From the NCBI GenBank assembly GCA_013368375.1, contig JAACJP010000035.1, positions 124,001 through 188,000 of the forward strand: 64,000 nucleotides of DNA. The letters run 5' to 3'. The position numbers and the translations under genes are program-made. This stretch comes from Tricholomella constricta (Eukaryota > Basidiomycota > Agaricomycetes > Agaricales > Lyophyllaceae). The notes beneath the pieces were generated by a model. It saw only the letters and a program-made list of their open reading frames with translations. It was not told the origin of the DNA and ran no database searches. Every line of letters begins with the position of its first letter. Positions within the stretch are counted from its first letter, which is position 1. Shown one piece after another: positions 56,677 through 64,000 of the stretch.

Positions 56677-58100
56677 GGTCGGTTTTTAGGTGGCGTGTGT
56701 GCCTCTCGATGTTATGGGGGGGAGAAGGAGGAAAGTGTGAGGTGTAAACGCCCATTGAATGTGGTTATATATGCCTACCTCGCTTGATGCACGTGAGGGT
56801 GGGTGGCACGACAAGGGTTGCCTTCAGAATTGTGGAGCTGCGGAGTGGGAGGGTGGCGTCGATCTGTTGTAAACTGCGCAATTCGGGGCTTCGCAGCTTG
56901 TATGTCATACAAAAAAAAAAGAAAAAACGAAACTGATTGACTTGTGGAGAGTTTTGTGATGGCAACATGTTTGGATGGTGGATACATACAAGCAACCGAC
57001 AAATGTGGTGGAGCGTTCGCAAGCAACGTCATTCCGAGATCTATGACTAGAAGCAGGGGAGCCGAGCAGTGAATGAAGGCGGGATAACAACGGAATGCCG
57101 ACCATGGTAACCTCTGTGCATCTGCATCAAGGGTTGGTCTTGAGATCTGGGGCGCTCTGCTAAGTTCGATAGCTATATCGGCGAAATATTTGTTCTCTCC
57201 AGAGCGGCAGAAACCCAAGGTTCGTCGTCCAACCATCGTTTCGGTCTTGATGCAAGATTCTCGCAAATAGCTAGGCCGGAGAGATATGTTATTATTGCCT
57301 CGGATCAGGTTCGACTTTTCGGGTGGGGCTGAGCAGCGCGCGAAAGCCGTCTGGTTGGTGCCAAAGTAGTGATATACATCGATTGTATTCACGAAGTAGC
57401 ATTCAAGCACTCGAACACCACGAGGCTTGCGCGCAAATTGGGCCGGCACTACTGGCAGTATTTGTGGCAATGTGAAGTCAGTGACGACATTAGCGACACA
57501 GCCACCATTTCCTTCGCGAGTCATGATGGAAGTTGGGCGGCCGGCCCGTCGCCATCACCGCGCACGTACCCTCGTTCCACGCGACGTCTCAACCTGATTT
57601 CACCATTTTAGTGTGGCAGCGTTCTCCTCTTCTTCCCCGTATTCGCGCCACGGACATGCAGCCTCATCAGATTACCACCAGCTCTGTCTGATCACAATAG
57701 TCCGATCACAATCAACAAGTTGCCTCGTTGCAGCGGTGAGGCTGATGATGTGAGCTCTTTTTTTCAAGGGCTTTTCGGAGTCAAGGAAAAGGGAGTGGCG
57801 TCAAAAATATACCCATTCCGATGTGCTTCTCCACAACACCCTGGATTTACACGCCTACGCCCACGCCCTCTTCTTCTTCCTCAAACATTATTTTTCCTGA
57901 AACCAATACCATGCAAGTTCACGCAACACGGCACTGCACTGAACGCAGTACCTCGTTCACGGTACATGCACGGCACATGCACGGTACATACACGACACAT
58001 GTACTGCCACGGCACAAGATGCACGGCAGCGCCACGGCTTTTTCTGTTTGCCCGTAACGTATCCATTAGAGTTTCCGCGGCGTACCTCACCTCGCCAGTC
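56677..58100. other. No supported gene; tandem acggtacatgc repeats
   Basis: No family-like coding found. A 249-codon minus-strand frame (57524-56775) has no domain, shows no conserved pattern and crosses low-complexity sequence, so I do not call it. Imperfect repeats of an 11-12 bp unit related to acggtacatgc occupy about 57957-58020. Confidence 0.45.
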
Positions 58101-58101
58101 A

Positions 58102-58460
58102 TCATATGCTCCATTCTAAGGAAGCCCTCCGAGAAGACACCACTGTATCACAGAAACACGTTTCCCGATCGTTTATTCCCGTTTCTGAAGACGCCGATGC
58201 GCTCTCCCTAGGTCCCTCTCTCCTTCGCTGGTGAAAATATAAAGGCTCGGATATAACAAAAAGGAATCCTTGTGAAAATACACTCCCTGACGTGGACAAA
58301 TCAACAAAGAAAGGATCGGGAGTGTCACGACTCTTGTATTCTGAAGGATCCCTGTTGCGAACAATAACGCGCCTGATGACACGGTCAGGTGAGGCTGGTC
58401 TGGGGAGTGAACGGAGCAATCACAAGGCGACGATGACGTATTGCACTGGGCAAGCGGGGA
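58102..58460 (-). pseudogene. Kinase pseudogene fragment (activation-segment region)
   Basis: The minus strand carries, in two frames, remnants of the intact kinase gene at 59051-60499: a DCSV..SPDQPHL-like run, then a RDPSEYKSRD run in another frame, matching DCSVQLSPGQPHL and GDPPEYKSRD of the intact copy. Several frameshifts separate them. It is strongly similar in DNA to 62640-62985. Confidence 0.7.
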
Positions 58461-58473
58461 AAGTTGAGGAAAG

Positions 58474-58560
58474 TTCTAGTGAAGTTGATTTTGTGAAGCG
58501 TATGATTGAGTTCGGTATTTTCCCTCAATCCATGGCGTGCGTTGACTTTGATGAGGGATT
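58474..58560 (+). pseudogene. Inverted kinase pseudogene fragment (N-lobe end)
   Basis: The plus strand reads SEVDFVKRMIEFGIFPQSMA, resembling GEVVDFVTQLIEGMEFMHKH of the intact kinase, but on the opposite strand to its neighbours. The same inverted piece recurs near 63280-63350. Confidence 0.5.
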
Positions 58561-58689
58561 GTTATTGTCAGAAGCGGTCCAGCTCCTGAACAATCGTGCT
58601 TCCGGGATGGTAAAAATTTCGCACACACAAGGTCCGTGAAGTTCTTCATATTGATGAAAATTGTGATGTTATTGTTTCTTTCTTTCCAT

Positions 58690-58830
58690 GTTCGAAGACG
58701 CCAGCGCAGCCTCTCCCTACATCAAATTGTGATCTAACCTCCAGCCAGTACTTCATCGCCATCTCGACGTTGGGACGTGGGCGAAAGTCGGGGGAGTTTC
58801 ATGAATTCAATCGATATTTCGAGAAAATGA
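58690..58830 (-). pseudogene. Kinase pseudogene fragment (C-terminal region)
   Basis: The minus strand reads PDFRPRPNVEMAMKYWLEVRS, closely matching PNFRQRPDAEAAMKYWLNVRS of the intact gene, then degenerates. The preceding helix (FLEISIEFMK) is in a different frame, so at least one frameshift is present. Confidence 0.7.
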
Positions 58831-59050
58831 ATCAAAACAGGTTGGCTCCGAGTCGCTGGAGGCATGTCTGGCGAGTACGACTTTGAAACACTTGGAAAGA
58901 TATACGAGAGTGTATATATTTTTCTTCCGGGCGGTGACACGACGGCACCTCTGAAAAAAAGCAAGCCTGGGTCAATCCATACACCACACAACGGGGTATG
59001 CTGTTTTATGACCAGTAGACTCTATGACCCTGCTCAGGGGGTTCACTTAG

Positions 59051-60499
59051 TTAGTTCAACCATTCCATACAAGCTTTCGGGTCGCTGCGTACCTCGCCAG
59101 ACAGCATGTGCTTCATCCTATGAACGCCCTCTCGAGCAAAAGCGACCGCACCGTACACTACGCGCTCTCCTAGCGTCTCATTCCGCTTCTGAAGCCGCCA
59201 GCGCGCCCTGCCAACGTCGATATGTGATCTCACGTTCAGCCAGTATTTCATCGCCGCCTCGGCGTCAGGCCGTTGCCGGAAATTGGGTGTTTTCATAATA
59301 TCAATCAGACCTGCAAGGAAATCGAGCCCTTCGTATACCTGGGAATAGCTCCGACGTTAACCGGCTTGTACTTCGTAGGAATTTATTGATCGCCGTTACC
59401 TTGTAAAAGTCCTTGAAAAATACATTGCCCAGCGTGAAGACGTCTATCTTAAAAGGGTCGTAGGGATCACGGCTCTTGTATTCCGGAGGGTCACCGTCCC
59501 GACCCCCAAAGTTCGTTATTAGGTGAGGTTGGCCTGGGGAGAGTTGGACGGAACAGTCGAAATCGATGATGATGTAGCGAACAGGATAATCAATTCGGGC
59601 GAGTGGTGAAAGTGGGGTCACGCCATCCTGCGTGCAGTTGTGCGCGATAAAATGCCACCCAGACGGAAGAATCGGGCGTGCGTCCATCATGATATTTTGA
59701 GTGGTCAGGTCGCTGGACGAGTATGATCACTTTGGGAAAACAATAAAAGGCGAAGCGATAATTACCCGTGTGCAACGTGGTGTTTGTGCATAAATTCCAT
59801 ACCCTATTACAAGTCAGAAACGGTGCCAGACAATAAAGATGAAATAAAAGATGAAATAAAATACCTCAATCAATTGGGTGACGAAATCGACAACTTCACC
59901 GACTGCACCAAACTCTGGATCGGCGTATCGCCGGAGTGGCCGCATTACAATGAATTCAACCTTCGGTAGGATGGGATCCTTGAAGTGGTCCCAGATGGTA
60001 ACGCAATGGTTTTTTGAGTCGCGGGACAACTCAACGGATGAAAGATACTTTGCAATCTTCACCTCGGCGGTGATTTCCTTTGGGTCGATACGCTTGATAC
60101 ACACGGTCGCTCCATCCGAAATTCTTTCAGCATCCAATACCATCGGTAGCTGTAGACAGTTTTATCATATGAACAAGCAGATTGTATGGCTTAACGTACA
60201 ACCATGTCGATGGAATCATCACAATACGCAGGGTCGACGTCGAGGTTTAACCATGATGGACTCCAGCCCGGTTCATACCTAAAACGTAGTCTATATCCTC
60301 TGGAGAGTAGGAAAGAATAACGATCGCGCCAAGCGACTTCGTGTTTACGGAGGACAGTTTGAAATTGGTGCCATTCCCGGACCTCAACTGCTAAATCATG
60401 GGGTATTGAACCAGGCCGCTTTGATGAAGATGCGGCGGCCTTCGATGAAGATCCAGGGTTGTTCGAAGCAACAGAGAGCGGCAGTGATTTGGACGCCAT
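59051..60499 (-). CDS. Lineage-specific Agaricomycete protein-kinase-like protein
   Basis: Five exons (60499-60200, 60149-59865, 59803-59766, 59712-59400, 59338-59051), 1,224 nt, 407 residues. An N-terminal Ser/Ala-rich stretch and a Trp/Tyr-rich module (WRDRYSFLLSRGYRLRFRY) precede the kinase fold. ATP-anchoring Lys119 is in VCIK. The catalytic loop is HGDLTTQN (207-214): Asp and Asn are kept but the HRD Arg is Gly. The metal motif is DFD (258-260) in place of DFG, and APE is replaced by PPEYKSRD. The C-terminal lobe holds DVFTLGNVF. Activity is therefore uncertain. Kinases of this kind occur in large, variable families in mushroom genomes. Decayed copies flank it on the left and near the right edge. 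Confidence 0.8.
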
Positions 60500-60747
60500 A
60501 ACAGTTCAAAGTTGAAAGGAGAGTCTTCCGGTCCTCGATGCTACCGCGAGGCAGCACTGCCCTTGATCGAATCCCGATCATCTCGGATTACATAAGTAAA
60601 GGAACTTGGAATTTGCTTCCGTGAATTGTAACTAACCTGGAGGGTAGCACGCAGTGGAACCTCGTGCCCTTCAACTGCCTGCTTATAATGTCTGTCTCCA
60701 AAATTCTGCTGCACTGCTTCCTTGTTGCCCCCAATGCCATCAAGTGA

Positions 60748-61830
60748 ACTGTGCTCAGCTACATCACCGCAGGAATAAGCTTCCTGACCGTCTTGTCTCC
60801 GTTCATCATCTACGTCAAATACCACACCCCCGCGGCGCTCATTGGATACTTTGACGAATTGCTTGTCGATACCAAACAAATCTATAGCAGCGCAATTGCA
60901 GAAGGCCTGTTGCCTTCTAAGCTGTCTACCGAAGCCGGCGCCCAACTACAAGAGTAATTTATACTTCATCTTGTCTCTGCTGTTTTCGCCATACTAACTT
61001 CAGGCGCAGGTACCAAGCTATAGGAGATGTCCTTCGCACCGCCAAATATAACACCTTATCCCTTTCGCAATTCGTTCGCTCGTGCATCAAGTTCAAATCA
61101 AAGACGAACATGATCGAACGTGTTTCAAGAGGCCTGAAGAACCTTCGAAACGACATACTCACGGCCAGTCAGGAAGAAAGGGAGCGCCGCACCAGTGCTC
61201 AGAACCCCGCATGCGATGGAAATACATCAGTGCTAGATGTGTCGCTCATGGATCTGATATCAGATTTATCTCTGAGGGACCATGGTGAAGATGCGTCCAG
61301 TATGTCATCCTCGCAGCTCTCGCCGTCAGAGTCGTATTAACGCTACTCCCTCCCAGGCCGCTCTCACATTAGGGAACCATCGTCAAGTGCTGAAGCTGGT
61401 ATGACTTCGCTCATCCAACCTCCATGCTTACCATGGTCACTCATGGACCCTGATAGGTGATTTGAAGTTGCCCTCCTCTTCATCTAGTATTCCATCCACC
61501 AATCATACTCTCTGCGCCAAGTGCTTATTAAAGTATTGGCTATTGGATCACCTCTGTCGAGGGAAGGCTAATCAACAGCTGGGCGAACGAGATCTAGAAT
61601 CATCGTTATCGGACATCCAAACCCTCAGCCGATCTTCAACGCTTGTAGGAGATGAATTTCCTGAAGGCCCTTCCATACCTTGGTGGCGGCCGGCCTGTTG
61701 GAAACCATCTAACAAGGACAGATGGGATGTGATGGAAGATCTCGAAGCTGGAAGCTTCGCATCCGATGTTCGGCGGGCATCTCTCGATGCGCCACAGAAG
61801 GAAATGGACATCACGTCCATGCTTGGATAA
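60748..61830 (+). CDS. Novel single-pass membrane protein, 5' exon not found
   Basis: Exons about 60748-60953, 61004-61299, 61357-61398 and 61457-61830 join in consistent phases. The first visible exon encodes a transmembrane helix (YITAGISFLTVLSPFIIYVK) and then a helical region (LIGYFDELLVDTKQIYSSAI). Next come RYQAIGDVLRTAKYNTLSLS and a basic segment, a Ser-rich acidic stretch and a C-terminus with a Cys pair (HTLCAKCLLKYW). No ATG precedes the helix in frame and a TGA lies just upstream, so the start must be in an upstream exon that I could not place. It is divergent from the kinase gene. I do not recognise the family. Confidence 0.55.
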
Positions 61831-62639
61831 CATTCCCTTCACTGAACAAATTGATCAATCCCCTCGCCCGCCGTCACTCGTCACTCTATTCACTCATCTC
61901 CATTGCTATCACGCATTTCTCTCTTGCATTTTCAATTATTTTATTTTGCACGTCTGGATTGGATTGTATCTATAGCAGAAGTTAACTTGGAATCAAAAAA
62001 CGCGCTGGGCCTGTGTGGCCCAGGTTCTGATTGTGGCGTTGTCACTCGATCGCGATTCGCGATTGCCAAGTGTTGATTTAATTATAGTACCACACCTCGC
62101 GCAACGGATGCAAATTTTCAACTCGCTCGGTTCAGACAAAAGGCCATGCGCACAACTCACTTCCTTCGCTTGAATTCGTCTGTTTGGGAGAACACGTTCC
62201 AACGTGCCCAATGGGGCCATGGGTCGACACGATGCAGGCGGCATTACTGAATTTTCAAATATGGACCCACACAAACATAGCCTTGGCGTTTTCGGTACCT
62301 ATTATCTTAATATCGGTTGTCGGAATTCTCGTAAACGGCATTTGATCCAAGTTCAATGCCTTGCAACATTCGGCTGCGATCCCATGGAGGAAAGGCTGCT
62401 GGACGTACGTACGTCGACGCTCGACTGTCATCCTCGATTCGAGTTGTTCCCCAAGATTGAAGGTCCGTTACTGTGCCCTGACAATTGACAGTGAACAAGG
62501 ACAAGTAACTTATGGTAAATGGATTCTTCAACCCTTCCACTTAACGTAGCCCAGATGGGCGTAATTGATCCATCAGACTTTACGCTGCGTAATAGTACTA
62601 CCGTGACCTTGACCTCACCTTGCCAATTAAACGCTTCAT
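61831..62639. other. Intergenic, no gene seen
   Basis: Short frames only. AT-rich 3' region just after the membrane-protein stop and a duplicated acgt unit (gtacgtacgtcg) near 62405. Confidence 0.45.
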
Positions 62640-62985
62640 CCTAAGGATGCCCTCCGGAGAAAACGCTACCGTATCACGGGAACACGTTCCCCGATCGTTT
62701 ATTCCCGTTTCTGAAGATGCCGGCGCGCTCTCCTTCGCTGGTGAAAATATAAAGGAGGCTCGGATATAACAAAAAGGAATCCTTGTGAAAATACACTCCC
62801 TGACGCGGACAAATCAACAAAGAAAGGATGGTGAGTCTCACGACTCTTGCATTCCGGAGCAGACCTGTTGCGAACAATAACGCGCCTGATGACACGGTCA
62901 GGTGAGGCTGGCCTGGGGAGAGAACAGAGCAATCACAAGGCGACGATGACATATTGAACTGGTCCTATACGAGCAAGCGGCGAAA
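62640..62985 (-). pseudogene. Kinase pseudogene fragment, duplicate of 58102-58460
   Basis: Long near-identical blocks with the left copy (for example through ctcggatataacaaaaagga and the gtgaaaatacactccctgac stretch). The minus strand shows CDCSVLSPGQPHLT matching the intact kinase's DCSVQLSPGQPHL, then frameshifts. Confidence 0.72.
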
Positions 62986-63196
62986 ATTCTGTGATGTCGT
63001 CTGATTAACGAAGTTGGGCGATAGATAAATTGCCATCCGGCAGGAACGACATGTCGAGCATCCACCATCATGATTTAGTCGTCAAAACGCTAGCCGTGAA
63101 TAATGGAAAGAAGATTTGACTATGCAATAGTGACAGTGCACGTACCCATGCACGTCAAGACGTTTTTCATCCGGGAACCACCACAGTCAGATCTCG

Positions 63197-63300
63197 GATG
63201 CATTGCGAGACCCTACCTCACTCGAAGTCGAATCTTTTGTCATGCCGCATTTCAAGCGGTCCTCTGATGTAGAATTTGGCGCTGTCAATGAGGTTGTTGA
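63197..63300 (+). pseudogene. Inverted kinase pseudogene fragment (N-lobe)
   Basis: The plus strand reads DPTSLEVESFVMPHFKRSSD then VEFGAVNEVVDL, matching DPILPKVEFIVMRPLRRYAD and EFGAVGEVVDF of the intact gene, then stops at TGA 63299-63301. The neighbouring fragments are on the minus strand, so this piece has been inverted. Confidence 0.72.
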
Positions 63301-63429
63301 TTTGTGGAGCGGATGATTGGGTTCATAAATTCTCCTCAATCGATGGCGTACTTTGCTTATTTGGGAGAGTATAGATTTCGCAAAAGGTCCGTGATTTCCT
63401 TCATAAGTGACGTTTTGCTTTTTTCCGTG

Positions 63430-63560
63430 TGTAAAGACACCAGCGCGCGCTCCCGACGGTAATCTGTAATCTAACATCGAGCCAGCACTTCATCGCCATT
63501 CTGCGTCAGGGCGTTGTCGGAAGTCGGGGTAGTTTTTTTACATTCATTCGAGGTTTCGAG
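63430..63560 (-). pseudogene. Kinase pseudogene fragment (C-terminal region), duplicate of 58690-58830
   Basis: The minus strand shows remnants of PDFRQRPDAE..MKCWL with frameshifts. The downstream sequence (gagaaaat...gcatgtctggcga) matches the left duplicate. Confidence 0.55.
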
Positions 63561-63768
63561 AAAATCAAAGCAAATTGGCTCGCTGAAGGCATGTCTGGCG
63601 AATACGACTGGAGAGAAGAACGAGAGTTTGTATATTTTTCCTCCGCGCGGTGCTCTGAAAAAAAAAACCGCAAGCCAAGCCTGCCTGGGTCAATCCATAC
63701 ACCATACAAGGGGCGTATGCCGTTTTATGACCAGTAGACTCTATGACCCTGCTCAGGGGTTCACTTAG

Positions 63769-64000
63769 TTAGTTCAACCATTCCATACAAGCTTTCGAGT
63801 CGCTGCGTACCTCGCCAGACAGCATGTGCTTCATCCTATGAACGCCCTCTCGAGCAAAGGCAACTGCACCGTAAACTACGCGCTCTCCTAGCGTCTCATT
63901 CCGCTTCTGAAGCCGCCAGCGCGCGCGGCCGACGTCGATATGTGATCTCACGTTCAGCCAGTATTTCATCGCCGCCTCGGCGTCAGGCCGTTGCCGGAAA
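63769..64000 (-). CDS. C-terminal end of a second kinase-like gene, cut by the window edge
   Basis: The last 66 residues up to the stop at 63769 are nearly identical to the end of the intact kinase at 59051-59338 (AMKYWLNVRSHIDVGRARWR shared; one Pro-to-Ser change near the end). DNA identity continues to the window edge and also into the 3' flank. This is probably the final exon of a recent duplicate whose remainder lies beyond 64000. Confidence 0.75.
   Translation of the reverse strand, partial: FRQRPDAEAAMKYWLNVRSHIDVGRARWRLQKRNETLGERVVYGAVAFAREGVHRMKHMLSGEVRSDSKACMEWLN

Noticed and set aside
56775..57524. 249-codon minus-strand open frame
   Set aside because: No domain, signal or repeat pattern, crosses a poly-T tract, and no relatives come to mind; most likely a chance frame in GC-balanced DNA.
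1..64000. CRISPR arrays, bacterial operons or prophage
   Set aside because: The intron-rich eukaryotic genes rule out a prokaryotic source and no spaced repeat array was seen.
1..64000. tRNA, rRNA or other structural RNA genes
   Set aside because: I found no convincing cloverleaf or rRNA-like sequence by eye; a covariance-model scan would be needed to be certain.

Overview
The window reads as nuclear DNA from an Agaricomycete (mushroom-forming basidiomycete). Genes are cut by many 47-70 nt GT-AG introns, intergenic gaps are very small, two protein kinase families typical of Agaricomycetes are present (FunK1 and a second lineage-specific one), and the housekeeping proteins (GCN1, UTP20, CTK3, DASH cryptochrome, GGPP synthase) have basidiomycete-like layouts. 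Where I rebuilt exons by hand, the summed coding length was a multiple of three: 784, 2602, 266, 322, 148, 509, 612, 510, 407 and 372 residues for ten genes.

Left arm (1-11.6 kb) is gene-poor. It holds a FunK1 kinase lacking its N-lobe and a type II membrane glycosyltransferase-like gene with an unusually long 1,047-nt intron, followed by about 4.8 kb with no convincing gene.

Transposon block (11,597-24,390): one Tad/I-like non-LTR retrotransposon with 14-bp target duplications and a poly(A) tail. Two LTR elements are inserted in it. A 797-bp miniature terminal-repeat element splits the reverse transcriptase and a complete 5,627-bp Ty1/copia element splits the RNase H domain. Each insert has identical terminal repeats and a short target duplication. 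Removing the inserts on paper leaves the LINE ORF2 open for 1,328 codons, so all three insertions look recent.

Core (25.3-56.7 kb) is a dense housekeeping segment: a hypothetical gene and an F-box gene in tandem (+), DASH cryptochrome (-, stop codons 13 bp from the F-box stop), a dynamin/Mx-like GTPase (-), GCN1 (-), CTK3 (+, start codon 67 bp from the GCN1 start), UTP20 (-), GGPP synthase (+), and a small GPI-anchored secreted protein (-). GCN1 (amino-acid starvation signalling), UTP20 (18S rRNA processing) and CTK3 (Pol II CTD kinase) all serve gene expression and translation but belong to different complexes.

Right arm (57-64 kb) is another accessory zone: one intact lineage-specific kinase gene (407 aa), a divergent novel membrane-protein gene, and scrambled, partly inverted kinase pseudogene pieces in two copies about 4.5-4.7 kb apart. 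A near-identical second kinase copy runs off the right edge.
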